DNA of 64,000 nt from the NCBI GenBank assembly GCA_029238935.1, contig JAQZBN010000004.1, positions 1 to 64,000 of the forward strand, in the 5' to 3' direction. Origin of the DNA: Herbinix sp. Lineage in GTDB: Bacteria > Bacillota > Clostridia > Lachnospirales > Lachnospiraceae. Position numbers and translations under genes: made by a program. Shown here one piece after another: positions 1-8,534 of this stretch (its first letter is position 1; the number at the start of each line of letters is the position of its first letter). Under the pieces are notes generated by a model. The model saw only the letters and a list, made by a program, of their open reading frames with translations. It ran no database searches and was not told the DNA's origin.

Positions 1-33
1 CAAAAGAAAACATTGATTTTCTTCCCATAAAAA

Positions 34-95
34 ATATGCTCCCTCCTAAGTGACAAGTTTTATTATTTTACTTGTCTACCTATAAGGGAGCATAT
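34..95 (-). terminator. Long hairpin terminator
   Basis: An inverted repeat whose outer arms (ATATGCTCCCT and its complement) are perfect and whose inner arms (GACAAG/CTTGTC) are interrupted by small bulges. On the minus strand it is followed by a run of six T. It would end transcription of the lipoprotein gene that stops 170 bases before it. Confidence 0.75.
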
Positions 96-263
96 CATAA
101 TAAAAAACATAGGTTTATTTATATGTTTCATCTTAGTTTCCTTTCTATTTTGTTTTCCTTATTTTAACATATAGGATGAAAATAGTACAATATATTTTGT
201 AAATTCACACTGATAAGGATCACATCATGAAAAAAGAGTCCAAGGACTCCCTTTTCCATTTCA

Positions 264-1643
264 TCAATATCCGTATCTCCGATCCAAGATACTTCCATCC
301 ACTGCATTAATTGTGAGCAGACTCGCCCCTGCGTCATAATCCCCAATAAAATCCCAAGTGGGAACCAGTGTAAATTCCTCTTGATTATCCTTATTTCTCA
401 CTCTCATATAGCCAAAACGAATTTCACTAACATTCATTACGGTTTCATCCTCGATATCGGCAAATTTAAGAAGAACCCGTTCTTTAAAAATGTTTTCTAT
501 TTCCTCATAAGACAGCAAGGCTACATTCTCTGCCAGTTTGTCCCCAAGCGTCATCGGTGAAATCCATTCAAAGTTTTCTATGCCATTATCTGTTACAATA
601 AAACGAATCTTTTCAAATCCATATGGATAAGTATTCACTTCATCTCTTGACTCATTTCCATCATAGAGGTCATAGGTTTCTAGTATCCCTCCTGCATTTC
701 TGCTGAATTTAATCTCATAACCTACATATCCATTTTCTATACCCACATTCTTTACTACTTTACGAGCCGAAAATACCGAATACTCCTGGTCTACTCCATA
801 TTGGGACAATACCTCAATACACTGAGCGATCGCTTCTTCAGAACTTAACTTGCAGATGGTCTTCCTATCCTCTATTCCAAAACCGGCTGCGGCTAATATT
901 ACATCATTCAGGTACATACCCGGCTCGGGATTATCCTTTATGATGGAAACGCCTGTATATTCTTTGCTGCTTTGTATATGAATATGACCATTGATGCCAT
1001 TGATATCGCCCTGACCTGCGAAATATTTATTTGTTAGAATGTTCTCTCCATAGGTAACCATCTTGTAATCCTGAAAGGGTTCTCTTTCAATTGTCTCAGG
1101 AGCCGTTGCAACCATCGTCTGTAGTTCACTTACTAGATCTTCATAATCGCCTTCTTTCCCTGATTTAGCCGATTCTTTTACATCCTCCCACATTTCTTGT
1201 AGCTTCGCAATTTCGTTCAGCAGCTCATCCTTGGTCATATCTTCGTATTGAATTTCTGGATATAAGGGATTCTCTCCAAAAAATATGTGGATCAGCTTTT
1301 TCGCATCCTCATCATTAAAATCCTTTCGCACTGCATTATATACAGGAACTTCGGAAACCTCCGGCAGAATAATGTCAGCATTTACTTTGATATGTAAGGA
1401 TCCGTTCCCCGATGTTATCTCGAATACACTCTTCTCAGGTGCTTTTACAGTATCCTTTAACATTTTTAATGTACTATCATTATTTGGACTAGGATTTTCT
1501 TTTTCTTTGTTATCCTTTATTACATCCTCAATGTTCTCTTTTTGATCAATACTCTCTACCGTAGGTGTAGGCTGACATGCTGATAGATTGGCGATAAGTA
1601 CACCGATAAACAGAAACAATACCGCAACTTTCCACTTAGACAT
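264..1643 (-). CDS. Secreted lipoprotein, DUF6034-like
   Basis: A 459-residue predicted lipoprotein. Residues 1-23 form a signal peptide ending in the lipobox LSAC, so Cys23 should be lipidated and the protein anchored outside the membrane. A Glu/Asn/Lys-rich linker of about 40 residues follows, then a globular domain without membrane segments. The C-terminal part (ending ILDRRYGY, preceded by a VPTWDF segment) resembles the DUF6034 lipoproteins common in Lachnospiraceae, which have no known biochemical role. The family name is from memory and moderately sure; the lipoprotein call is firm. It is monocistronic, with a terminator downstream and the remains of another gene upstream. Confidence 0.75.
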   Translation of the reverse strand: MSKWKVAVLFLFIGVLIANLSACQPTPTVESIDQKENIEDVIKDNKEKENPSPNNDSTLKMLKDTVKAPEKSVFEITSGNGSLHIKVNADIILPEVSEVPVYNAVRKDFNDEDAKKLIHIFFGENPLYPEIQYEDMTKDELLNEIAKLQEMWEDVKESAKSGKEGDYEDLVSELQTMVATAPETIEREPFQDYKMVTYGENILTNKYFAGQGDINGINGHIHIQSSKEYTGVSIIKDNPEPGMYLNDVILAAAGFGIEDRKTICKLSSEEAIAQCIEVLSQYGVDQEYSVFSARKVVKNVGIENGYVGYEIKFSRNAGGILETYDLYDGNESRDEVNTYPYGFEKIRFIVTDNGIENFEWISPMTLGDKLAENVALLSYEEIENIFKERVLLKFADIEDETVMNVSEIRFGYMRVRNKDNQEEFTLVPTWDFIGDYDAGASLLTINAVDGSILDRRYGY

Positions 1644-1737
1644 AATACATCTCCCTTCTATATAAACAAATGAATTTTGTTTAGTATAAATGGAAGATGC
1701 ATCATAGTTACATCCTATTAAGATATATTTCCAACGA

Positions 1738-1878
1738 TTATATTAACCAATACTCTTTCCCTTCGATAAACTTCACCAAGACTTGATTAAATTCATCCTT
1801 TTGGTCGTAGAAGGAACCATGTCCGCTGAACTTAAATGTTATTAATCTAATCCTCTGCAACATCAGCGTACGTTTCAT
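1738..1878 (-). pseudogene. C-terminal remnant of an alpha/beta hydrolase
   Basis: Read on the minus strand, a short open frame ends with FSGHGSFYDQKDEFN followed by VLVKFI and a stop about 9 residues later. The pattern Gly-His-x-x-Phe-Tyr-x-x-x-x-x-Phe-Asn is the usual end of an alpha/beta-hydrolase, with the catalytic-triad His in GHG. The clearly hydrolase-like part covers about 1738-1836; upstream in the same frame there is an unrelated stretch and then a stop near 1895, so the nucleophile and most of the fold are gone. It is probably the tail of a deleted gene. Confidence 0.55.
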
Positions 1879-1917
1879 TTTATTCCGTCGGATCTATTCG
1901 GTGATCACCCTGCTCTG

Positions 1918-2883
1918 TTATCTTGTCATCCATCCCTCTGGCAGAGTCGTAAGCTCTTGTCTCTTATGATACAGCTTCCCAATTTCTTCATAACGATTAA
2001 TTATATTGTCGTCGAGTATACCGTCCTGATTAGGAGATCCGTTCAAGATAAAGACCACGTTCTTCTCATTAACTTCGTTTATCATATTTAAAGCCCATTC
2101 AGAAGATTTTAATGTGCAGTTTGGATCTGTCTTTCTCCAGAACCATTGGTCCGTTAATATATTACAACATGCTCCCGGCCCTTCAAATTCATCCTCAACC
2201 TTCTGTCCAGCTGCATTTTCATAAAATACAATATCCGTATGGTTCAGATTACTTTCACAGCTGATATTCATAAGAAGGCACTTCGGTTGTAAGCTCTTGA
2301 CCAATGCATCAATCTCTTCAAACGGAAGATTCTCATAGGATGGGCCACCCCAATGTGCCTGCCAGCCATCGATGATAATAAATGGTATCTCCCCATAGTT
2401 CGTAAGTAGCTCTGTCAGCTGATGGATGATCAGCTGCTTATCTTCCGAAGTGCATTTTTTTCGTCCAATTTGATGATGTAAATCCAGCATGGAGAAATAT
2501 AAGCCTGCTTTGATACCCTCCTCACGAAATGCATCCAGGTATTCTTTTACCACATCCGTTTTCACTGTTGCATTTTTCACACAATGGTCCGTGTATCCAC
2601 TTGGCCAAAGATCAAATCCCTCATGATGCTTTGTAGTAAGGGCACTAAATTCCATTCCCGCAGATTTTGCTGCTTTTGCCCATTGTTTACAATCAAGCTT
2701 AGTCGGATTCCACATACTTGGATTAAAAGGGAACTTTCTAGGCTCTCCGTTGTTTTCATGATCATATTCCCAATCTACGATATCTCCTTCGGCAAACTGA
2801 AAGGATGCACTGTTAAAATGAATGAACATACCAAATCGCATATTAACAAAATCTTTCTGAAGCTTCTTTAAATCCAATGCCAT
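1918..2883 (-). CDS. GH29 alpha-L-fucosidase-like glycoside hydrolase
   Basis: A 321-residue cytoplasmic protein (no signal peptide) with a GH29 catalytic barrel. It has the opening FGMFIHFN (residues 17-24), the TTKHHEGF segment (83-90) with the substrate-contacting His pair, GLYFSMLD, and FIIIDGW (169-175), in which Asp172 matches the family nucleophile. Known members release alpha-L-fucose with retention. At 321 residues it holds only the barrel and lacks the C-terminal beta-sandwich of many family members. The start has AAGGAGATAAAATT before ATG. It lies downstream of, and on the same strand as, a sugar ABC importer, but a terminator separates them. The exact sugar is not certain. Confidence 0.8.
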   Translation of the reverse strand: MALDLKKLQKDFVNMRFGMFIHFNSASFQFAEGDIVDWEYDHENNGEPRKFPFNPSMWNPTKLDCKQWAKAAKSAGMEFSALTTKHHEGFDLWPSGYTDHCVKNATVKTDVVKEYLDAFREEGIKAGLYFSMLDLHHQIGRKKCTSEDKQLIIHQLTELLTNYGEIPFIIIDGWQAHWGGPSYENLPFEEIDALVKSLQPKCLLMNISCESNLNHTDIVFYENAAGQKVEDEFEGPGACCNILTDQWFWRKTDPNCTLKSSEWALNMINEVNEKNVVFILNGSPNQDGILDDNIINRYEEIGKLYHKRQELTTLPEGWMTR

Positions 2884-3096
2884 AATTTTATCTCCTTATC
2901 CATTCGTCCTTATTCTCTTAACCCAATACCTTGTATCTCCCTCAAATTGACCCTAGTGTAACAGATTTATGCTTATTTTTCAATGTTTATGTTAGTTAAG
3001 ACAATAGCCATTGGGTGCTTTCACCATAAAGGAGGGATTTAAAAACACTTGTTACGGCTTGCTGCTTTATTCCTAAAGTATTGAAAGCTGGCCAAT

Positions 3097-3127
3097 AAAA
3101 AGGTCTGGCGTGAAGCCAGACCTTTTT
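3097..3127 (-). terminator. Terminator after the first sugar-binding protein gene
   Basis: A perfect 13-base stem (AAAAAGGTCTGGC with its complement) around a 5-base loop, with T-runs on both sides. It lies 25 bases after the stop of the binding protein gene. Confidence 0.9.
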
Positions 3128-3151
3128 ACGTAGATATCTATTAGAGAGAGA

Positions 3152-4810
3152 TTACTCACCTTTCGCAGCTAAGAATGCTTCTAACTGAGCATTTGCATCA
3201 GTTACTACTTTATCAATACCATTATCCTTTAATTTCTGTAAGAACTCTGGTAATTTTTCATTCGGATCAACAGTACCGGTATTTAATGCCAGTGCATACT
3301 CTGCTGCTACGTTTGCTAAAGCACCCATTTCTGTTTCAAAAGCCTTAGAATCGAATGCCCAGCCTAAGATCGGAATTCTACCAGCAGAACCATAGTAAGC
3401 TTTGAACTTCTCTTGAAAGTCAATTCCTTGACCTTTTTGAGGTGGTAACTGAGTAATGTTACCCATACCATTGGTCCAAGGTTGGTAGTCATCACGTTTG
3501 TCTGTAAATACTACTTCACCATCTTTCATATTATAATGAACACCCTCAACACCAAAATCAAGCAGTGTAAAGAGGTACGGATCGGTATTTAACAGATTTA
3601 GGAACATCATAGCACGTTCCGGATTCTCGGAAGCGGTAGAAATAGCCATCATAGCACCTTGAGAAGAAGTGGTATCAACATAAGCAGGTGTACATTCAAC
3701 CATGGCAACTTCAATCTTACGTTCACTGGATGCTTGGATTTCATAACCAAGAGCATAACTTTGTGTACCAATCAGGTAATCTCCTGTCAGCTGTTTTGCA
3801 GCACGAGCATCATTTGCCTGATTTGCATTACCCATAGCAGGATCGATATAGCCAGCTAAGAAGTATTCACGAGTCTTATCTACAAACTTCTTGTATTCTG
3901 GGGTCTCAAATTTGTTTAAAATCTTATTTCCATAGATACCTTCTGCTGCAGTATCAGTAGGATTGATATAGTGGGAAAGGATGTTATTGGTCGGAGCGTC
4001 ACCAGTTACAATAATGGAATTATTAACCATTCGTTCAAGAACAGCACCTTCTACTAATAATGGATAGAAATCAGCGCCTTCGCCTTCTTTTACTTTCTGT
4101 AAGATTTCTCCAAAACCATAGTAATCAGTATTCTTGATATCATCCACGGTATATCCATACTTTTTAAGTAAAGTAACATTGATATCCCAACAGTTCTGGG
4201 TAGCAATATCTTTGTAACCAGGAACAGCATATACACCGTATCCATCAGAACCATTAATCATGGCACCCTGAGTTAAAACTTCAGGTAGTTGTGCCCAAAG
4301 ATCAGGAGCATATTTTTCAATGAGGTTGTTATCTGGATTGTCAAGACGAACATATGCACCCTTTTTAGAAAATGCATTGTATTCATTCGCAGTCCAAGAA
4401 CATGTGAAATAAATATCTACATCATCGCCACCGTTGATTGCAAGAACAGAGTTGGTGTCGAAATCACCCCAGGTACCCCAGATCGGTTCCAGAGTAACAT
4501 TCAGTTTTTCCTTTAAGTATTCATTCGCCTTTTCCATAACTGCGCTGTCATCAGTAACGTTGCTTCCTTCGAGATACCACTTTAAGGTAACAGGCTCGGA
4601 GATATCAATTTCTGGCTCAGCTTCAGCTGTATCGGTATCTTCTGTGTTCGTATCTTCTGTGTTTGTATCCTCTGTATCTGATGTATCTGTATCAGAAACT
4701 GCTGGATCTTTTGCACCTGTGTCTGTTGAATCATTGGAATTTTTTCCACAACCAACTAATGTCATAGTTAGCATCAAGAGAGACAGAACAATCGCTAAAA
4801 CTTTTTTCAT
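3152..4810 (-). CDS. Sugar ABC transporter solute-binding lipoprotein (LplA type)
   Basis: A 552-residue extracellular solute-binding protein. The start is placed at MKKVLAIV, where AAGGAGG lies at the right distance; an in-frame ATG 14 codons upstream has no such site. Residues 1-20 are a signal peptide and LVGC gives the lipidated Cys21. A Thr/Asp/Glu linker with the repeat TEDTN follows, then a large two-lobed binding domain (EPIWGTWGDFD, GYGVYAVPGY) typical of the LplA/LipO group served by YtcP/YteP-like permeases. It captures a saccharide outside the cell and passes it to the permeases encoded just upstream. The ligand is unknown; the nearby GH29 gene points to a fucosylated glycan, which is inference. 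Confidence 0.9.
   Translation of the reverse strand: MKKVLAIVLSLLMLTMTLVGCGKNSNDSTDTGAKDPAVSDTDTSDTEDTNTEDTNTEDTDTAEAEPEIDISEPVTLKWYLEGSNVTDDSAVMEKANEYLKEKLNVTLEPIWGTWGDFDTNSVLAINGGDDVDIYFTCSWTANEYNAFSKKGAYVRLDNPDNNLIEKYAPDLWAQLPEVLTQGAMINGSDGYGVYAVPGYKDIATQNCWDINVTLLKKYGYTVDDIKNTDYYGFGEILQKVKEGEGADFYPLLVEGAVLERMVNNSIIVTGDAPTNNILSHYINPTDTAAEGIYGNKILNKFETPEYKKFVDKTREYFLAGYIDPAMGNANQANDARAAKQLTGDYLIGTQSYALGYEIQASSERKIEVAMVECTPAYVDTTSSQGAMMAISTASENPERAMMFLNLLNTDPYLFTLLDFGVEGVHYNMKDGEVVFTDKRDDYQPWTNGMGNITQLPPQKGQGIDFQEKFKAYYGSAGRIPILGWAFDSKAFETEMGALANVAAEYALALNTGTVDPNEKLPEFLQKLKDNGIDKVVTDANAQLEAFLAAKGE
4635..4679. repeat. Three 15-base tandem units in the lipoprotein linker
   Basis: Three nearly identical 15-base units code for TEDTN/TEDTD in the linker between the lipid anchor and the binding domain. 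Such units can change in number by replication slippage. Confidence 0.8.
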
Positions 4811-4840
4811 AAAAAATGCCTCCTTATAAAATTTTATATG

Positions 4841-4866
4841 TAAGCGGCTCATGATAGCAGCCGTTC
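4841..4866 (-). other. Small hairpin between permease and binding-protein genes
   Basis: CGGCT and its complement AGCCG flank a short loop just after the permease stop and before the ribosome binding site of the binding protein gene. There is no T-run. A hairpin here could protect the downstream message or weaken read-through, as in other binding-protein operons; this is inference. Confidence 0.35.
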
Positions 4867-5805
4867 TTACCCTTTGACTGAGCCAATGGTGAGACCTGAT
4901 ATAATATAACGCTGGAAGAAAGGATAGGCACAGGCAATTGGTATTACAATCAGTACAACGAGAGCCATACGCAAGCTTTCCTGTGGCAAATCACTCATAA
5001 TTTTTGCAGCCTCCACTCCAATCATAGAGCTATTTTTAACCAAGAAGTCTACCTGATTTTGCTGCTTCATTAGTAGATACTGCAACGGAATAAATTTTGC
5101 ATCCCTAACATATAACATTGCAATAAACCATTCATTCCAAAAAGCCAATGCATTGAGCAGGGCTATCGTAGCAATACCAGGCTTGGAGATTGGAACAATA
5201 ATACGGAATAATGTGTTATACTCTGCACTGCCATCAATGGCTGCTGCTTCAATCAACTCAACTGGAACGGAACTCTGAAAGAAGGTTCTCATTACGATGA
5301 TATTAAATGGATTTACTAACATCGGAACAATCAGAGCAGCGTAATTATCACTTAACCCCAGCATATTCTTACAAACCATATAAGTAGGTGTCAATCCGCC
5401 ACCAAATAATATCGTAAAGAAGCAGAAGAAGGTAAAAAACTTACGATACTTAAAATCCTTACGGAATAATGCATAAGAATAGAGAATACACATCAGTACA
5501 CTAATAATGGTACCTAATATTGTGATAAAGAAACTATTAAAATACGAACGCCAAAGCTGGTCTCCTAGTTTAATGACATACTGATATGCTTCTAAGGACC
5601 ATTGTGCTGGTAAAAATGAAAATCCAACCTCACGAATGCTGCTTTCCGAAGAAAGCGATATGATAGCTACAAAGATAAACGGTATTACGCACAATAAACA
5701 AAACAAACCAAGAATGATATTAATAATGATTTCAGCTGGAATGCTTACTGCATTGAGGCGTTTATTGGATATGCGGGTTGCGGGAAGAGTAGAATTCTTT
5801 GACAT
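4867..5805 (-). CDS. Sugar ABC transporter permease (LplC/YtcP type)
   Basis: A 312-residue inner-membrane permease with about six membrane segments. The cytoplasmic coupling (EAA) loop reads EAAAIDGSAEYNTLFRII and is followed by PISKPGIATIAL, as in the CUT1 MalG-like subfamily. It ends with the typical GLTIGSVKG tail. It pairs with the permease encoded 74 bases upstream and with the lipoprotein downstream. No ATPase gene is present in the cluster, so a shared MsmK-like ATPase from elsewhere must energise it (known for this type of system). Confidence 0.93.
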   Translation of the reverse strand: MSKNSTLPATRISNKRLNAVSIPAEIIINIILGLFCLLCVIPFIFVAIISLSSESSIREVGFSFLPAQWSLEAYQYVIKLGDQLWRSYFNSFFITILGTIISVLMCILYSYALFRKDFKYRKFFTFFCFFTILFGGGLTPTYMVCKNMLGLSDNYAALIVPMLVNPFNIIVMRTFFQSSVPVELIEAAAIDGSAEYNTLFRIIVPISKPGIATIALLNALAFWNEWFIAMLYVRDAKFIPLQYLLMKQQNQVDFLVKNSSMIGVEAAKIMSDLPQESLRMALVVLIVIPIACAYPFFQRYIISGLTIGSVKG

Positions 5806-5879
5806 TATTCAAACTTGTATGTTGTATTGCAGTGCAATACTTCCATACGCTCCTTTCTTGATTACATCATTTAAAACCT

Positions 5880-6845
5880 TTAGAACAAACTGCTATCTTC
5901 ATCAATCTTACGAACAATCCTGTTAACGATCATAATGCAAATAAATCCAACGATATTCTGTACAAGACCGGCTGCTGTACTCATACCAATATTACCGGTT
6001 GCCGTCTGTGCTCTATAAACATAGGTATCTATAACCTGTGTAACCGAAAATAGAGTTCCCGAATTTAACGGAACACTGTAGAACAGACCAAAGTCAGAAT
6101 TAAAAATCTTTCCTACGTTCATGATTAAAAGAATTACAATCATAGGTTTTAAATGGGGCAATGTTACGTAACGGATCTGCTGCCATTTGCTCGCTCCATC
6201 AATGCTTGCTGCTTCATACTGAGAAGCATCAATACCAGTAATTGCTGCGAGATATAAAACAGTGGAATATCCAATATTTTTCCACAGATTACATATGGTC
6301 AAAATGATCGGCCAGGGACCGGGGGTATTATACCAGTTCGTTGCCTCCATCCCCCAACTCTTTTGAAGATGAACAATGAGCCCTCTCGTTGGATCAAGGA
6401 ATGCCAGCAGAAAATAACTTGCTACCACCCAACTTAAAAAGTAAGGGAAGAACATTAAGGTCTGATAAGTTTTTGCAACAAACTTCTTGGTGATTTCATT
6501 TAGCATAATTGCAAACGATACGGCTATTACTAGTCCAAGGGCAATCCAAAGTACATTATAACCAATGGTATTACGTATCATCTCCCATGAATCAGATGTT
6601 TTGAATAGGAATTCAAAATTCTTTAATCCTACCCATTTGCTATGTAGAATATTATTGATCAACGATGGATCCTTGGTGTAAATTTTATAGTCTACAAATG
6701 CAATTGAAATGCCAAACATCGGCAGATAGCGCAGAAGAATAAGCCAAATAACGCCTGGCAGAACCATTGTAAATAAAATCAGTGTTTTTTTCTTTTTTGC
6801 AAATCCCTTCGAAGGCAACTTTGTCATAGTCATAGATTTGGGCAT
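5880..6845 (-). CDS. Sugar ABC transporter permease (LplB/YteP type)
   Basis: A 321-residue membrane protein, first gene of the importer operon. It has a basic N-terminus (KGFAKKKK), then a first membrane segment leading into RYLPMFGISIAF, and a coupling loop YEAASIDGASKWQQIRYVTLPHLKP, the MalF-like half of a CUT1 importer. The C-terminal tail NRIVRKIDEDSSLF is typical of the YteP group. It forms a heterodimer with the product of the next gene. Confidence 0.93.
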   Translation of the reverse strand: MPKSMTMTKLPSKGFAKKKKTLILFTMVLPGVIWLILLRYLPMFGISIAFVDYKIYTKDPSLINNILHSKWVGLKNFEFLFKTSDSWEMIRNTIGYNVLWIALGLVIAVSFAIMLNEITKKFVAKTYQTLMFFPYFLSWVVASYFLLAFLDPTRGLIVHLQKSWGMEATNWYNTPGPWPIILTICNLWKNIGYSTVLYLAAITGIDASQYEAASIDGASKWQQIRYVTLPHLKPMIVILLIMNVGKIFNSDFGLFYSVPLNSGTLFSVTQVIDTYVYRAQTATGNIGMSTAAGLVQNIVGFICIMIVNRIVRKIDEDSSLF

Positions 6846-7068
6846 ATATGATATCCTCCCTTTTTCAGTCGCTGAACAATATGCAAAACGCCTAAAAATA
6901 CTGTCAACAGCGATAACTTTTTATGAATATCTTATACATTTATAGCTTGTTAGTCATTACACTAAGTTGTTGTTTTTTGATTACAATTGTTATTTTGTTA
7001 CAACTGGCACAAAAATAGAATAATTATCAGCACTAAGTAATATGTTTGTATTTTATTGCGACAAAATA

Positions 7069-7103
7069 CCCCCAATGTTAGTCACTTAAAGACTAACACT
7101 AGG
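7069..7103 (-). terminator. Hairpin, possible terminator upstream of the importer operon
   Basis: TGTTAGTC and its complement around a 7-base loop, extended by CCCC/GGGG after a short internal loop. On the minus strand it is followed by TATTTTG, a weak T-run. It would insulate the importer operon from transcription coming from the right. Confidence 0.5.
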
Positions 7104-7119
7104 GGTATCTTTATGCTTC

Positions 7120-7209
7120 TTATCGAGAGCTTTTATTACATCCGTACCTTACAACAAAGGAAACCCTCTCATCTTTAATATAATAATTAAAATAGAGATT
7201 TCCTTCCAT
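7120..7209 (-). CDS. Possible 29-residue small ORF
   Basis: An ATG-started frame beginning MEGNLYFNYY and ending NKSSR stops 17 bases before the hairpin at 7069-7103. No good ribosome binding site is visible and a stop codon lies three codons before the ATG. It could be a small protein, a remnant or chance. Confidence 0.2.
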   Translation of the reverse strand: MEGNLYFNYYIKDERVSFVVRYGCNKSSR

Positions 7210-7346
7210 TCCATCCTACTCATTCATATTCTAATTCGTAAAAAAATCATCCTTGAAATAAATATAATCCTAAGATTAGCTATCACAATCTCATCCTCCA
7301 ATGATGTTTAAAATAGTCAAATCGGAACAAAGCATTATTTAGATCA

Positions 7347-7389
7347 TAAAAAACGTGCTCCCCACAGTTTTCACCTGGGAGAAGCACGA
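7347..7389 (-). terminator. Terminator after the DUF368 gene
   Basis: CGTGCTcCCCACAG and CTGGGaGAAGCACG pair with small mismatches around a short loop; six T follow on the minus strand. It lies 15 bases after the DUF368 stop. Confidence 0.8.
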
Positions 7390-7403
7390 CATTCATTCAA
7401 AGA

Positions 7404-8267
7404 TTAATCATTAGAAAACTTCGCTAAGGACGCGATGGATAGGTAACCTAATATAAAAGTAACAATGGAGATTAAGATGGATGCAATCCACCATCTCATA
7501 TTAGCATCTGCAGGAATTGCAGGTAAAATTTTATCGCGGAATATTTCAGAAGTAGAACCCAGTACAAATCCTATAATAATGCAATAGGTTTGATGAGGAA
7601 ACTTATTCATCGTCCATTCAATTGGTTTTGTAATTAGGAAAATACCGATTAAGGTAGATACACCAATAATACCGATATAGACAACATTAAACTCTTTGAT
7701 TGCGAATAACATGGAATCATACATTCCAAGAACCAGAAGCATATGGGAGGTACTGATACCGGGAAGCACCAATGCCAAAGCAATTATTACCCCTGTTACT
7801 AAAAGCATAATATAATGTGTAATTCCCGAACCCGTGCTGACTTCAAAGTTACCAACCGGAATAAAACCGATTGAAATTACAATTACCAAACCCAAAATAA
7901 AATAAAGAACTGATGATCCTTTCAGTTCAGATTCTTTTGTCTTCTTATATAAGGCTGGAATACCGCCGATAACAGCTCCTAAGAAAAAGAACGACACAGG
8001 CATTGGAAACTTTTCTAATAACCATGATATAACAAATGCTAAAGAACCAATCCCTATAGCGGAACCGATACAAAACTTTACAAGAAAAATCATATTGCCC
8101 TTGATGTCTTTTAAGAAATTACTAATAGAACCGATCAGTTTATCATAAATTCCTAATAGAATAGCCATGGTTCCTCCACTAACCCCCGGAACGCTCATGG
8201 ACGACCCTATGATAAATCCTTTTAACATAATCATCAAATCACTTTTTAACTTACCTTTCATCTGCAT
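7404..8267 (-). CDS. DUF368 family membrane protein, polyprenyl-phosphate translocase
   Basis: A 287-residue polytopic membrane protein (about eight hydrophobic segments) of the DUF368 family. It carries the family's repeated signature: GSSMSVPGVSGGTMAILLG near residues 17-35 and the second-half counterpart ALVLPGISTSHMLLVLG near 164-180. DUF368 proteins (PopT) were shown to move undecaprenyl phosphate back across the membrane so that cell-wall and glycan synthesis can reuse it. The start at MQMKGK has no convincing ribosome binding site close by; AAAGGAG lies too far upstream, so the N-terminus is not certain. It is monocistronic between two terminators. Confidence 0.88.
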   Translation of the reverse strand: MQMKGKLKSDLMIMLKGFIIGSSMSVPGVSGGTMAILLGIYDKLIGSISNFLKDIKGNMIFLVKFCIGSAIGIGSLAFVISWLLEKFPMPVSFFFLGAVIGGIPALYKKTKESELKGSSVLYFILGLVIVISIGFIPVGNFEVSTGSGITHYIMLLVTGVIIALALVLPGISTSHMLLVLGMYDSMLFAIKEFNVVYIGIIGVSTLIGIFLITKPIEWTMNKFPHQTYCIIIGFVLGSTSEIFRDKILPAIPADANMRWWIASILISIVTFILGYLSIASLAKFSND

Positions 8268-8439
8268 ATATGATACACCAACCTATAGCACGTGTACCTT
8301 TACTCCTTTCAGTCATAGTTTCAATCCTCATTTACATTACCTATAATATACTATGTAAAATTGTCCTTGTAAAGAACTTCCACCTCCGAGGGACCCATCT
8401 TTCGAAAATCTTAAGAAATCTCCCGCTTTCCCTGCACTT

Positions 8440-8479
8440 AAAAAGAGCTTAACCCCTCCCCCGGTGTTAAGCTCTTTTT
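8440..8479 (-). terminator. Terminator after the first chemoreceptor gene
   Basis: A perfect 14-base stem (AAAAAGAGCTTAAC and complement) with a 12-base C-rich loop and T-runs on both strands. It lies 55 bases after the chemoreceptor stop. Confidence 0.9.
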
Positions 8480-8534
8480 ATCATCAGAAGTTTCCTTCTA
8501 GATTACAATAAGATTAGAATGTTGAAAACTCAAT

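Larger units (their letters stand above)
6846..7346. other. Noncoding leader region of the importer operon
   Basis: About 500 AT-rich bases. The promoter of the importer operon should lie between 6860 and 7060 on the minus strand, but I see no clear -35/-10 pair. It holds a hairpin at 7069-7103 (CCCC..TGTTAGTC with GACTAACA..GGGG) and a 29-codon minus-strand open frame at 7120-7209 immediately before that hairpin, listed separately. Nothing else is recognisable. Confidence 0.5.
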
